Source: an uncultured bacterium
GTDB taxonomy: Bacteria; Planctomycetota; UBA1135; GCA-002686595
NCBI GenBank assembly: GCA_938075305.1
Contig: CALJGV010000006.1
Location: forward strand, 1 to 64,000
Reading direction: 5' to 3'
Length of the DNA: 64,000 nt
Under the pieces are notes generated by a model. It made no database searches. It worked only from the letters and a program-made list of their open reading frames with translations, and was not told where the DNA came from. Every line of letters begins with the position of its first letter. Within the stretch, counting starts at the first letter, position 1. Positions 25,601 to 36,197 of this stretch are shown one piece after another. The translations under genes were made by a program, and so were the position numbers.

Positions 25601-26511
25601 CTCCCCGACGGCTCCCGAGCGCCCTGCGCTCCGACGACGACCCCCTCGCACGGGACACCGAGGGCAGCGGACGGCTCGCCTTCGCCGAGGCGCTCCTCGG
25701 CGCCGAGGCGGCCATCGCCCAACGGGTCTGGGTCAACCGCACCTGGCAGGCGCTGTTCGGCAAGGGGATCGTCGAGACCCCCGACGACTTCGGGGCCATG
25801 GGCGCGCGCCCCACCCACCCCGAGCTCCTCGACCGCCTCGCCCTCGACTTCACCGCCGATGGCTGGTCCACCAAGCGCCTCCTGCGCCGCCTCGTGCTCA
25901 CCGAGGCCTACGGGCGCAGCACCCGCCCGACTTCCTCCGCCGCCGAGCTCGACCCGAACAACCGTCTCCTCGGCCACATGGCCGTGCGGCGGCTCGAGGC
26001 CGAGGAGGTCCGTGACACCCTCCTGGCCGCCAGCGGCGAGCTCGACCGATCGACCTTCGGCGCCCCCGTCCCCATCCACCTCACGCCGTTCATGACCGGC
26101 CGGGGGCGGCCCGGCCGGAGCGGACCCGAGGACGGTGACCGCCGCCGGTCCATCTACATCGAGGTGAGGCGCAACTTCCCCCACCCCCTGCTCACGGTCT
26201 TCGATCAGCCGACGCCCTCCACCTGCCACGGGCGCCGCACGACAGCCAACGTCCCGGCCCAGGCCCTGGCGATGCTGAACGACCCGTTCGTGGAGGCTCG
26301 CGCGGTGGCCCTCGCGAACGACGTGGACCGGGATACGGGGGCGGCCGCCGTGGAGGAGCTCTGGCTGCGCACCCTGGCGCGGCGCCCCTCCCCCCCCGAG
26401 CTGGAGCAGGTGACCGCGCACCTCGCCGGCGCCTCCGCCGAGGACCTCGACCCGTGGGTCGACATCGCCCACACCCTGTTCAACACGAAGGAGTTCCTGT
26501 TCCTCGAATGA
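22663..26511 (+). CDS. PSCyt1 / DUF1549 / DUF1553 secreted cytochrome-domain protein
   Basis: 1282-aa exported protein typical of Planctomycetota. After the signal peptide, the PSCyt1 domain contains a single haem c site (CVECH, about residues 49-53, in HCVECHSGEKPKGNLRLD). DUF1549 follows (about 155-390, with FDLTGLPPSPAELDAFL and RWLDLIRYAET). A central insert of about 180 aa (about 445-625) is a beta-rich module resembling jelly-roll carbohydrate-binding domains. DUF1553 occupies the C-terminus (about 985-1280). Members usually pair with DUF1501 proteins, and here the next gene overlaps it by ATGA. Role unknown; electron transfer coupled to polysaccharide processing is a common speculation. 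Confidence 0.92.
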   Translation: MMILGPLPLLVLAAAPSGAQDGAAQPSPEETAAVEHFETRVRPLLAEHCVECHSGEKPKGNLRLDSIQGLREGAAGEPVFVAGDPDESLMVEAVRYDDPFTAMPPDGKLTDDEIRAVERWIELGAHLPTELQFDSSETQPWCFQPPADARPSASGSGDAVDAFLLEALAAEGVEPSPPGAPSAWLRRVTFDLTGLPPSPAELDAFLEDAAPGARERVVDRLLASPAFGERWARRWLDLIRYAETKAHEFDYPIPNAYRYRDYVIRAFNADVPYDRFITEFIAGDLVETPRLDPTGLWDESILGTGAWQLGEEVHSPVEPRGDQTDRIASQVEVLSKSVMALGAACARCHDHKFDPISAEDYHALAGFALSTAPRQVRYESNDHNLHVARELAAWIDGQQITARNAVADALQAETEGLDGVLAAARTVAPPEPYTDAAAAALDAAFEARGEPRPCLVLEDFEGEDLDHCSLGPWVREGEAFIGHPVRRDDIHSSQPTFKPRGRGAVNSYAGHPDAPGSADAYVGTLTSAPFTVIRSYLHFLVNGGDEPTVRVELIDAETGEALIATSADRTNTLTPARFDLEPFQGRRVRIRFVDEHEGGWGQIGGDQFVLSDEPDPEVLDVALPASRLSALSGELDGADLDRLLGWIDAMGSERFDAGARRWMDWLDRIEGQVATDARGVRELVRYATLSGPSWITNGPGFGPGPRGAGEVVLDLRDDALEVAGITSRPAAVGHPTWADLEVVDSSTSRGSSLNWVQAGRTLVSPEFDLEHGRVAHLVRGEGRMLMPISSHKLVQGPLHGGSTRAFDTEGEWRWVIQDVPSGAGLSAHLELTATGREPCEIAATVEVARDGALPAPLPMDWVEDRSLDELEGDTPADRARFVVQRVRDAAELVRTGAVKGRALSDGERSFLYGLAEFMATEVPSVRAGIRGALAPERGTLTYILHRRVLQSRLAPAALELEGRDERVLDRGSWQSPLAAAPRRLPSALRSDDDPLARDTEGSGRLAFAEALLGAEAAIAQRVWVNRTWQALFGKGIVETPDDFGAMGARPTHPELLDRLALDFTADGWSTKRLLRRLVLTEAYGRSTRPTSSAAELDPNNRLLGHMAVRRLEAEEVRDTLLAASGELDRSTFGAPVPIHLTPFMTGRGRPGRSGPEDGDRRRSIYIEVRRNFPHPLLTVFDQPTPSTCHGRRTTANVPAQALAMLNDPFVEARAVALANDVDRDTGAAAVEELWLRTLARRPSPPELEQVTAHLAGASAEDLDPWVDIAHTLFNTKEFLFLE

Positions 26512-27959
26512 ACGCTCGGCACCCGACCTCCTGCAGCGCGCCCCTCTCGCGGCGCGCCCTCCTGACCCGCACCGCCAACGGCTTCGGCGCGCTGGCGGCG
26601 AGCGCGCTCTTCGGGCCCGCGGCGAGCGCGGGGTCCCTCCTGGCGCGACCGGGCGGGGACGGTCCCTTCACACCCCGCGCCCCGCACTTCCCGGCGCGCG
26701 CGAAGAACGTGATCTTCCTCTACATGGACGGCGGTCCGGCCCAGATGGACACGTTCGACCCCAAGCCGGAGCTCGCGCGCTGGGCGGGGAAGCCGATCCC
26801 GGTGGACACGCCCCCCACCCAGTTCGACAACATCGGGACGGTCCTCCCCTCCTACTGGGACTTCAAGCCCGGCGGGGAGAGCGGCCTCCCGGTCAGCGAC
26901 CTGTTCCCCGAGCTCCGGCGCCAGGCCGACAAGCTTTGCGTGGTGCGGTCCATGACCAACAAGTTCCCCGAGCACACCGCGGCGAACTACCTCCTGCACA
27001 CCGGGCACAACCCCGCTGGCCGCCCCTCGGTCGGGGCTTGGTGCGCCTACGGGCTCGGCTCCGAGGCGGACAACCTGCCTGGCTACGTGGTGGTCGACGG
27101 CGGACTGACGCCCCCCGGCGGCATCGAGTGCTACGGGAGCGGCTTCCTCAGCCCCTCCTATCAGGGCTCGACCTTCCGCTCCGCCGGCGACCCGGTGGCA
27201 CACGCCCGGGGTCCGCACTCCGGCACCGACCGCGAGGTCGGTCGCCGGCGCCTGTTGGACGGCCTGGACCGACGGGGCCAGGGGCGGGACGACGCCATCG
27301 AGGCCGCCCTCGACAACTACGAGCTGGCCTTCCGCATGCAGTCCGCGGTGCCCGAGCTCGCCGACCTCGGATCGGAGTCCGCCGCGACACGGGAGCTCTA
27401 CGGCCTCGACGCCGAGTACAAGCCCACCGCGACCTTCGCGCGCCAGTGCCTGCTCGCCCGTCGGCTCGTGGAGCGAGGCGTCCGCTTCGTCCAGGTGCCC
27501 ATGGTCGCGACGGGACATGACCGGTGGGACCAGCACTCCAACCTCAGGAAGGGCCACGCGGACAACGCCAGGGCCGTGGACCAGCCCGTGGCGGCCCTGC
27601 TCGCCGACCTCGAGAGCCGCGGGCTCCTCGAGTCCACCGTGGTGCTCTTCGCTGGTGAATTCGGTCGCACCCCCATGGCCCAGGGGGGCGGCGACGGCGA
27701 GAACCGGGGCCGCGACCACAACCCGCACGGGTTCTCCATCTGGCTCGCGGGCGGGGGGTTCAAGGGCGGCCATGCCTTCGGTGCCACAGACGACTTCGGC
27801 TACTTCGCCGTGGACCAGCCGGTGGAGATGCACGACCTGCACGCCACCCTCCTGCACGCGCTCGGCTTGGATCACACTCGCCTGACCGTCCGGTTCGACG
27901 GCCGGGACATGCGCTTGACCGACGTCTTCGGCCACGTACAGCACGATTGGCTGGCCTGA
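26508..27959 (+). CDS. DUF1501 protein with Tat signal (sulfatase-like fold)
   Basis: 483 aa from ATG 26508, which overlaps the previous stop (ATGA); an earlier in-frame start would lie inside the upstream gene. The N-terminus carries a twin-arginine signal (LSRRALLTRT, then an Ala-rich hydrophobic stretch), so it is exported folded, likely with bound metal. The body matches DUF1501, a relative of the alkaline-phosphatase/sulfatase superfamily, with motifs such as FLYMDGGPAQMDTFDPK, NLRKGHADNA and AGEFGRTPMAQG. It is expected to work with the PSCyt1/DUF1549 partner. No specific reaction has been established for this family to my knowledge. Confidence 0.9.
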   Translation: MNARHPTSCSAPLSRRALLTRTANGFGALAASALFGPAASAGSLLARPGGDGPFTPRAPHFPARAKNVIFLYMDGGPAQMDTFDPKPELARWAGKPIPVDTPPTQFDNIGTVLPSYWDFKPGGESGLPVSDLFPELRRQADKLCVVRSMTNKFPEHTAANYLLHTGHNPAGRPSVGAWCAYGLGSEADNLPGYVVVDGGLTPPGGIECYGSGFLSPSYQGSTFRSAGDPVAHARGPHSGTDREVGRRRLLDGLDRRGQGRDDAIEAALDNYELAFRMQSAVPELADLGSESAATRELYGLDAEYKPTATFARQCLLARRLVERGVRFVQVPMVATGHDRWDQHSNLRKGHADNARAVDQPVAALLADLESRGLLESTVVLFAGEFGRTPMAQGGGDGENRGRDHNPHGFSIWLAGGGFKGGHAFGATDDFGYFAVDQPVEMHDLHATLLHALGLDHTRLTVRFDGRDMRLTDVFGHVQHDWLA

Positions 27960-28124
27960 GAGGCACTCTGCGGCCCCAGGGATCGGTCGATCAGACCTCG
28001 CTCAGACGGCCAAGGACGCTACATTCGAGCCGGGGCGCCCGGATTTCCCAGATTCCCGAGGCCCCCGTCTCCCCCACCGCGCATCTCCGGTTGCCGCGAG
28101 AAGTGCTCGCCCTCGTCTCCAACG

Positions 28125-28130
28125 TAGTTT
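28125..28130 (+). promoter_or_regulatory. -10-like TAGTTT, leaderless spacing
   Basis: TAGTTT ends 6 nt before ATG 28137. The rest of the 177-bp gap after the DUF1501 gene shows no other clear element. Confidence 0.5.
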
Positions 28131-28136
28131 CCCCCG

Positions 28137-29168
28137 ATGAACCAGATCCTCATTTCAAGCGCCGCGCTCCTGGTCGGCCTCGGAGCCCTCAGCAACAAGC
28201 CTGCCGTCGACGAGGTCGACCTTTCCCTCCGCTTCAAGAAGGGCCAGACCTTCTCGCTCAATACCAGCAGCGAGGTCGACATGGCCCTCGATGAGCTCTC
28301 CGTCATGGTCGACGGCGCCGAGGTCCTGGGCGATGGGATCGGCTTCGAGTTCATGGCTGAGATGAGGGAGGCCAGGACCACCGAGGTCCTCGAGGTGAAG
28401 GACGGTGAGGTCACCGCCATTCGGATCACCTTCGACGAGCAAGATGGCGAGTTCGAGGCGAGCTATGACGCCATGGGCGAGTCAGACACCATGAGCGAGT
28501 CCATGGACTCCGATTTCGCCGGCCGCACCATCGAGGTGCGCCTCGACGAGGAAGGTGAGGTCGTGGTCACCGACGTCACGGAGGACGCCGACGGCGCCCT
28601 CAGCGACGAGGAGCTCGCGATGTTCGACCTCGAGCCCTTTTCCGCGGGGCTGCTCCCCGACTCGCCCGTCGCGATCGGAGAAGAATTCGAGCTCGCCAGC
28701 GAGTGGATGGAGCTCGCCGCCGAGTTCATGGAGGAGGACCTCGCCGACGCCATGGACGACCTCGGGGACGAGGAGGCAGCGGCCGCCGAGGTGGTCATGG
28801 AGTCCTTCTATGAGGCCCTTAGCATCGAGGCCAAGGGCAAGGTCACGGGCGTCGAGGACGGCATGGCGACGATCGAGTACGAGATGTCCGCAGCCGTCGA
28901 GATGGACGACCTCATGACCCTCGCGGCCGAGGTCTCCCCTGAGGCTGGTGAGATCCCCCCTGGCGTGGAGGCCTCCATGCTCATGGGCCTCGAGCTCACG
29001 GGGACCGGCATGTTCGACATGGAGCTCGGTCAGCTCGTCTCCCTCGAGATCGAGGGCGACATGTCCATGGAGATGGACGGCGCTGCCGACATGCAGGGCA
29101 CCAGCGCCGAGGCCTCAGCGGCCATGTCCGGGGCGATCGCCCTCACCATGAAGGTCGAGGTCGAGTGA
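28137..29168 (+). CDS. Acidic exported protein of unknown function, paralogue 1
   Basis: 343 aa, not recognised. An N-terminal hydrophobic segment (about 3-20) suggests export. The mature part is extremely rich in Asp, Glu and Met (runs such as EEDLADAMDDLGDEE), giving a very acidic protein. Repeated beta-hairpin-like units containing 'GxVTxVEDGMATIEYEM' patterns and a final membrane-like Ala/Met-rich segment are seen. It aligns in layout with the next gene (LDELSVMVDGAEVLGDG versus IEDLSVSVNDVEVMGSE). Such acidity could reflect calcium binding or a marine lifestyle; both are inference. A strong hairpin follows the stop. Confidence 0.7.
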   Translation: MNQILISSAALLVGLGALSNKPAVDEVDLSLRFKKGQTFSLNTSSEVDMALDELSVMVDGAEVLGDGIGFEFMAEMREARTTEVLEVKDGEVTAIRITFDEQDGEFEASYDAMGESDTMSESMDSDFAGRTIEVRLDEEGEVVVTDVTEDADGALSDEELAMFDLEPFSAGLLPDSPVAIGEEFELASEWMELAAEFMEEDLADAMDDLGDEEAAAAEVVMESFYEALSIEAKGKVTGVEDGMATIEYEMSAAVEMDDLMTLAAEVSPEAGEIPPGVEASMLMGLELTGTGMFDMELGQLVSLEIEGDMSMEMDGAADMQGTSAEASAAMSGAIALTMKVEVE

Positions 29169-29215
29169 CCTGACGGGCAACGTCGGCGGCTCCTCCTGAG
29201 CCGCTCCGGCACCCT

Positions 29216-29251
29216 GCGGGCCGGCTGCGGAACTCCCCGCGGCCGGCCCGC
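29216..29251 (+). terminator. Hairpin after acidic protein 1
   Basis: A 15-bp stem (29216-29230 with 29237-29251, one G-U pair) with a 6-nt loop, 47 nt after the stop. A smaller 7-bp hairpin lies just before it (29186-29204). There is no U-tract. Confidence 0.5.
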
Positions 29252-29375
29252 GGTCGATTCTGAGCGGTTCCGCCGCCTGAATCTTCCACGGATTTGGTGT
29301 AAGGGTGCTCAGCCCCCGACGTGAAGAGGACGGCCGCACACGAGGTGTGGTCCCCCACTTCCCCTACCCCACCGA

Positions 29376-30398
29376 ATGACCATGAGACTCCCGCTCGCCG
29401 CCGCCGCCTCCCTGCTCGCCGCCTCCGCTGGCCCCGCCCACGTCGATGACGCCTTCGACCTCAGCCCGAGGGTCGTGCCGGGCCAGCGGGTGGAGATCGC
29501 CTCGGAGTCCTCGTTCATCGGCGAGATCGAGGACCTCTCCGTCAGCGTCAATGATGTGGAGGTCATGGGGTCGGAGTTCGGGCTCGAGATGACGATCCGG
29601 ACCGAGTCGTCGCGCATCGAGGAGGTCCTCGCCGCCGCCGACGGGGTCGCGCGGAGCAAGCGGGTGGACTTCGGACGTCAGACCATGGAGATGGACTTCG
29701 TGGCGGACCAACCTGGCAGCACCAAGAGCGAGGACGCTGATTTCGACCTCCCCCTGGACGGTCGGAGCTACCTCTTGAAGCTCGACGAGGAGGACGCCCT
29801 CCAGATGGAAGAGGTCTCTGACGAGGACCTGTTCGGCGGCGAGCTCGAGGAGCAGCTCCTCGGGGGTCTGAGCCTCGAGGTGCCCTTCGCGGACCTGTTG
29901 CCCGGGGAGCCAGCCCAGGTGGGCGAGCCCTTCGAGCTCGAGACCGGCGAGTACGCCGCCGAGGCCTTGGACATGGTGCTCCAGTGCGCCGACGCGCTGG
30001 ACGAGTGGAAGGGGATGGAGGGGCCCGCGATCTCGATCAGCGCCCGGTGGATCCTCGACGAGGTCCAGCTCGAGGGCACCGGAACCCTCCGCGAGGTGGA
30101 AGACGGCATCGCCACCATCGACTACGCCATGGGAGGCAGCTACGAGGTCGACGACCTCATATCCATGGTGGAGGCCGCGGACAAGCCGGACACGCCCGCG
30201 CCGGAGGGAGCCGAGGGGACCCTCCGCGGCGAGGTCCTCCTCAAGGGCGTGGGGCGCTTCGACCTCACGGCCGGCCAGATGGTCGAGTTCTCCCTCGAGG
30301 GGGAGGCCACGGCCTCCATGAACATGAGCGCCGGGCCGGAGGTAGCGGTCGAGGTCTCGGCGGCCCTCAGCCACACGGTCACCCTCACGGTCCAGTGA
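29376..30398 (+). CDS. Acidic exported protein of unknown function, paralogue 2
   Basis: 340 aa, not recognised. Starts at ATG 29376 or the in-frame ATG 29382; both give a short signal peptide (MRLPLAAAASLLAASAG). The mature protein is acidic and shares with the preceding gene the order of conserved blocks: a beta-strand pair, the 'EDLSVSVNDVEV' block, a central Asp/Glu-rich LDEEDALQMEEV segment, and 'REVEDGIATIDYAMGGSYEVDD' near residue 230-255. It ends with a short beta/Ala-rich tail. Tandem duplication is evident but old. It converges on the acyltransferase fusion gene across an 82-bp gap with only weak hairpin potential. Confidence 0.7.
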   Translation: MTMRLPLAAAASLLAASAGPAHVDDAFDLSPRVVPGQRVEIASESSFIGEIEDLSVSVNDVEVMGSEFGLEMTIRTESSRIEEVLAAADGVARSKRVDFGRQTMEMDFVADQPGSTKSEDADFDLPLDGRSYLLKLDEEDALQMEEVSDEDLFGGELEEQLLGGLSLEVPFADLLPGEPAQVGEPFELETGEYAAEALDMVLQCADALDEWKGMEGPAISISARWILDEVQLEGTGTLREVEDGIATIDYAMGGSYEVDDLISMVEAADKPDTPAPEGAEGTLRGEVLLKGVGRFDLTAGQMVEFSLEGEATASMNMSAGPEVAVEVSAALSHTVTLTVQ

Positions 30399-30480
30399 AA
30401 GAAGCTCCCCGCGCAGGAGCCCCTTCCCCCGCGCCGGGTTCACCCGCCGGTCGAGAAGCCCGGTACGGGCCGGGGGCCAC

Positions 30481-33400
30481 TCACGCGGAGCCGACCAGCT
30501 CCCGCGCCAGGTTCGAGAGGCCGCGCAGGTCGAGCTTGCCCGTCCCGAGCTTCGGGAGCTCCGGCACCTCGAACCAGGCGTTCGGCGCAGGCCTGAACAG
30601 GGCGGGGAGGTCGCTACCCGACAGGCGCTCCTTCAGCTGATCCAGCTCGAAGGGCATCGGGGTGTGCAGCACGATGAGCCGTTCCCCCTTGGTCTCGTGC
30701 TCGACGGCGGTCACCGCCAGCTCGGGGACGACCCCGTCCTCCTCTGTCTCCTGGCTGCTCGGCCCGAGGAGCTCGAACATGAGGTCGCCGATCACCTCCT
30801 CCACGCGGCCGTGGGGCACCATCTCGCCGCCGATCTTGCTGAAGCGCGAGAGCCGATCGGTGATGAACAGGAACCCGTCCCGGTCGATGTGGCCGATGTC
30901 CCCGGTGGTATACCAGCCGCCCCGCAGGACCTCGGCGGTCTTCTCTGGCATGGCGATGTAGCCCTTCATGACGTTGGGGCCCTTGACCAGGATCAGGCCG
31001 GATTCCCCTCCCTCTCGCTCGACGACCTCGGCGGGATAGAGGTCGGGATCCACGATCTTCACGGCGACCCCGGGGATCGGCCTCCCGATGGAGCCCTCCC
31101 TGTGTCCGCGCTGACGCGGCGGGAGGTGATCGCCGCCGGGGAGGTTGGCCGAGACCACCGGGGCGGCCTCGGTGCACCCGTACCCCTCCATCAGCTCCGA
31201 CCCGAACTTGGCCTTCCACGCGTCGGCGAGCCCCTGGTTCAGCTTCTGCGCGCCGGAGAGGGCCACCCGGATCCCTGCGAACTGCTCCTTCGTGCAGCGG
31301 CGGAGGTAGGACTGATAGAAGGTCGGAGTGGCGATGGTGATGGTGACGCCGCCCTTCTGCGAGAGCTCCCCCACGACCTTCGCCTCCAGCGGGTTCACGT
31401 GGTACACGCCGCGCGCCCCGGAGAGGAACGTCGCCCACAGGGTGATCGTGTACCCGAAGCTGTGGAAGAACGGCAGGATCCCGAGGACCCCGTCCCCCGG
31501 CCCCAGCGCGATGACCTCGAGCACCGACTGGACGTTCGAGAGCACGTTGGAGTGGGTCAACATCACGCCCTTGGGGACGCCGGTGCTGCCGCTCGAGAAG
31601 ATGACCGTCGCCACGTCCTCCGACTCCGGCTGTCCGCTCCGACCCCGGGGCGCCAGGAGGTTGGCCAACATCACCCCGGGGAGGAACGAGAGCGCCAGGT
31701 AGCGGAGCTTCATGGCCGTCGTGATGCCTCCTCGAATCTCCTCGAGCAGAATCGTCTGCTCCTCCCCCAGCGGAGAGGGGCGCTCAAGGCCTGAGAGGAA
31801 GCGCCGCGCGGTGATCACGTGATCGACGCCCGCCGTCTCGCACATCGCGGCGAGGTCGCCGTTGGACATCGTGTAGTTGAGGTTCACCGATGTCCGCCCG
31901 TCGAGGGCGAGGGCCAGGTTGACCAGGGCACCGCCGGCGCCAGGGGGCATCAAGACCGCAACGGAACGGGCCTCCCCGAGGTGGGTTCGCAGGGCGTCGC
32001 GCATGCAGAGCGCCCCCACCAGCAGCTTGCGGTAGTTGAGGTCCACCCCCGTGCTATCGAGCACGGCAGGGCGCCCGGCGTTCGCGCGCGCCTCCTTGAG
32101 GAAGCGCCAGGCGAGGGACCCCCGGCGCCCCTGGCGCTCGGTGCGGAGCTGAGCCACCTGTTCGGCGATGCGCTGGCGCACCTGGAACGCCGATGCGTCC
32201 GGGCTCATCGGCGCCCCGATGGACACATCCACCTTGAAGGGCAAGCGGCGCGGGAGCTTCCAGAACACCCGGCCCCCCTCGTGGCTGAAGATGCTCCCCC
32301 ACAGCCGGTCGAGCGCGACCGGCAGGATCGGGACCCGGGCCTCCTGCGCGATGCGCTCGAGGCCCGCCGCGAACGACATCAGGTGCCCTGAGCGGGTCAG
32401 CCCCCCCTCCGCGAAGATGCACACCAGCTCCCCGCTCGCCGCGGCCTCGGCGGCCGCCGTCAGGGCGGCGACCTTCTGCGACTTGGAGTCCTGACTGCTG
32501 ACGGGGATGGCCTCCATCTTCCTGGCGAACCATCCGAGCAAGGGCACCTTGAAGAAGCCGCGGTACATCAGGAAGCGCACGGGCCGGCCAGAGCTGGCGG
32601 CGACGAGCACCGCGTCCACGAAGGACACGTGGTTCGCCACCAGGAGGGCGCCCCCGGACCCGGGCAGGTGCTCGGCACCGATCAGTCGCGTCCGATAGAC
32701 GGTGTGGGCGAAGATCCAGGCCACCAGGCGCACGGTGAAGTGAGCGGCGAAGCGAAGGGAGACCGCGAAGCCCAGGAGGATGAGGACCGCGATGGCGATC
32801 ATCATCTCGGGCGGCGAGAGGGACATCGCCTTGAGGAGCAGGAGGCACGGCGCCGCGAGGAGGATGCCAGCGAAGTCCAGGACCTGGCTGAAGCCGAGCA
32901 CCGAGCCACGGTCCTTCTCGGCCGGCAGCACCTGGACCAGCGTCCGGATCGGCAGGGAGAAGACGCCGGAGGAGAGCCCAAGAGCGCCGAGGCATCCCTG
33001 CACCCAGAGCAGGTTGGCCGGCGCGAGCTGGATCGCCAGCAGCGCGCCCGTCATCCCGAAGAGCCCCAGGGGCACCAGCCCCCCCTCCACGCGGTCGCCG
33101 GACAGCTTGCCGCCGACCACGGCGCCCAGGCCGATGCCGACGATGACAGGCAGCATGAGCCTGGAGGTCGCCGCGCTGGAGAGGCCGAGCTCGATGAGGC
33201 CATACTCGTTCACGACGAGCACGAGGAGTGAGGCGACGAGGTAGTAGAAGGCGCTCCCCGCGATCGAGACCGCGAGGGTCGGGTGACCCCGGAGGGCCTT
33301 CCAGTGGCGCAGGAACTCCGCGGGCAGGTTCCATGGGATCTCTCGCTCCGGCACTCGCGCAGGCTCGTGGCGGATGGCGAGGGAGGACACCAGCCCCGCC

Positions 33401-33984
33401 ACCGCGATCCCGACGAACGCGAGGCCGGGGAGCCAGAGCTGGTCCGGGAATCGATCGAGCAGCTCGCCGGCCACCACGACGCCGCCGAGGATCGCGACCG
33501 TCGTGGTCGTCTGGATGAGCGCGTTGGCGCGCGACATGTCGCGCTCGTCCAGGAGTTCCTTCAAGATCCCGTACTTCGACGGGCCGAAGAGCGCGCTCTG
33601 GGCCCCCATGCACCCCACCACCACGAGCAGCCCCAGGTAGCTCTCGAGGTAGATGGCGAGGAGTCCAGTGGCCATGACCACGACCTCCAGCACGTTGGCG
33701 ATCTTGATGATCGTCGACTTCGAGAATCGGTCCGCGAGCGCCCCGGTCACGAGGCACAGGACGACGAAGGGGAGCGCGAAGAGGGTGGCGGGCAGCTCCT
33801 GACGGTTGACGCCGCTGGCGTCCACTGCGAGACCGCTCTCCTGGACCCAGGGGATCGCACCCGCGGTGGCGGCCCCCACCGTGAGCAGCAGGATCAGCTG
33901 CTTGAAGGCGTTGTCGTTGAACGCCCCCAGGAACTGGGACAGAACGAGCGATCCGAAGGAGCGGTCTTTGAGGAGCTTGAGCAT
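30481..33984 (-). CDS. MFS - PlsC acyltransferase - AMP-binding ligase fusion (Aas-like)
   Basis: 1167-aa inner-membrane protein with three domains: an MFS transporter (about 1-415, LplT-like), a PlsC/LPLAT acyltransferase (motif NHVSFVDA near residue 447, block FAEGGLTRSG), and an acyl-CoA/ACP synthetase (SSGSTGVPKG near 795, with YGCTEAAPV and YTTGDIG). E. coli has LplT as a separate flippase beside Aas (PlsC plus ligase); the fused form is known in many bacteria. It likely imports and reacylates lysophospholipids. ATG 33984 follows TAGGAT (34000-34005) by 15 nt. It is transcribed convergent to the acidic paralogue. Confidence 0.9.
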   Translation of the reverse strand: MLKLLKDRSFGSLVLSQFLGAFNDNAFKQLILLLTVGAATAGAIPWVQESGLAVDASGVNRQELPATLFALPFVVLCLVTGALADRFSKSTIIKIANVLEVVVMATGLLAIYLESYLGLLVVVGCMGAQSALFGPSKYGILKELLDERDMSRANALIQTTTTVAILGGVVVAGELLDRFPDQLWLPGLAFVGIAVAGLVSSLAIRHEPARVPEREIPWNLPAEFLRHWKALRGHPTLAVSIAGSAFYYLVASLLVLVVNEYGLIELGLSSAATSRLMLPVIVGIGLGAVVGGKLSGDRVEGGLVPLGLFGMTGALLAIQLAPANLLWVQGCLGALGLSSGVFSLPIRTLVQVLPAEKDRGSVLGFSQVLDFAGILLAAPCLLLLKAMSLSPPEMMIAIAVLILLGFAVSLRFAAHFTVRLVAWIFAHTVYRTRLIGAEHLPGSGGALLVANHVSFVDAVLVAASSGRPVRFLMYRGFFKVPLLGWFARKMEAIPVSSQDSKSQKVAALTAAAEAAASGELVCIFAEGGLTRSGHLMSFAAGLERIAQEARVPILPVALDRLWGSIFSHEGGRVFWKLPRRLPFKVDVSIGAPMSPDASAFQVRQRIAEQVAQLRTERQGRRGSLAWRFLKEARANAGRPAVLDSTGVDLNYRKLLVGALCMRDALRTHLGEARSVAVLMPPGAGGALVNLALALDGRTSVNLNYTMSNGDLAAMCETAGVDHVITARRFLSGLERPSPLGEEQTILLEEIRGGITTAMKLRYLALSFLPGVMLANLLAPRGRSGQPESEDVATVIFSSGSTGVPKGVMLTHSNVLSNVQSVLEVIALGPGDGVLGILPFFHSFGYTITLWATFLSGARGVYHVNPLEAKVVGELSQKGGVTITIATPTFYQSYLRRCTKEQFAGIRVALSGAQKLNQGLADAWKAKFGSELMEGYGCTEAAPVVSANLPGGDHLPPRQRGHREGSIGRPIPGVAVKIVDPDLYPAEVVEREGGESGLILVKGPNVMKGYIAMPEKTAEVLRGGWYTTGDIGHIDRDGFLFITDRLSRFSKIGGEMVPHGRVEEVIGDLMFELLGPSSQETEEDGVVPELAVTAVEHETKGERLIVLHTPMPFELDQLKERLSGSDLPALFRPAPNAWFEVPELPKLGTGKLDLRGLSNLARELVGSA

Positions 33985-33999
33985 TTGTAGGCGACGCCC

Positions 34000-34005
34000 A
34001 TCCTA
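34000..34005 (-). promoter_or_regulatory. -10-like TAGGAT upstream of the Aas-like gene
   Basis: TAGGAT on the minus strand lies 15 nt before ATG 33984, implying a leader of roughly 8-9 nt. The other part of the 169-bp gap holds the thiC terminator hairpin. Confidence 0.4.
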
Positions 34006-34097
34006 GGGGATTACCGTCAGCCACTATCTGATCGGCCAGCCGCCCCCAACCCCACCCCCCTTGCGCTGATCGCAACGCTAGCCCTGGCTAAATGACG

Positions 34098-34134
34098 GGG
34101 CCTGCGCCCCCCCGAGTGGGAGGCGCAGGCCCCG
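34098..34134 (-). terminator. Terminator-like hairpin after thiC
   Basis: A perfect 12-bp stem (34098-34109 with 34123-34134) and 13-nt loop, 19 nt past the thiC stop. On the minus strand it is followed by GTCATTT, a weak U-rich tail. Confidence 0.65.
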
Positions 34135-34153
34135 CAGACGTCCTCGCTGCGGC

Positions 34154-35872
<1,719 letters not shown>

Positions 35873-36116
35873 GTGACCTCCGCGCGACCCCAGAACGAGG
35901 CACACCGCGAAGCATTTTGGGCAGGCCGCCGGGCGATCCAATCGGTCCAGCCGGCGGCTCTGGGCATGGTAGACCCCCACCGCCCCTCTTTCCGCCCCGG
36001 ATCAGGTCAGAACCGACAATTTGCGCGCAACAAGCTGGGCCGAGCGAGCCTCTTCGGTTGTGAGGATTCGCACCCAGCCGCCCGCCGTTTAGGTCGAACG
36101 AATCCTCTCAGGCGCG

Positions 36117-36122
36117 TACCCT
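36117..36122 (+). promoter_or_regulatory. -10-like TACCCT upstream of the HEAT-repeat gene
   Basis: TACCCT lies 75 nt before ATG 36198. The stretch 35873-36197 otherwise holds the upstream part of the thiC leader and no recognisable gene. Confidence 0.3.
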
Positions 36123-36197
36123 GAGGAAAGGGGGCGGCGTCGTCGCGACGCGGCCAAGCGCCTGCTCCTCCATTCGACCCACTCGCCGGGAGAAACC

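Noticed and set aside
32054-34075. Open frame on the minus strand overlapping the Aas-like gene
   Set aside because: It is an alternative frame of the MFS/PlsC/AMP-ligase fusion with Arg/Pro/Gly-rich composition.
36000-36020. Second TPP-riboswitch-like core (CCTGATCCGG on the minus strand)
   Set aside because: Only about a dozen bases match; CTGAGA and the helices are absent and no thiamine gene follows.
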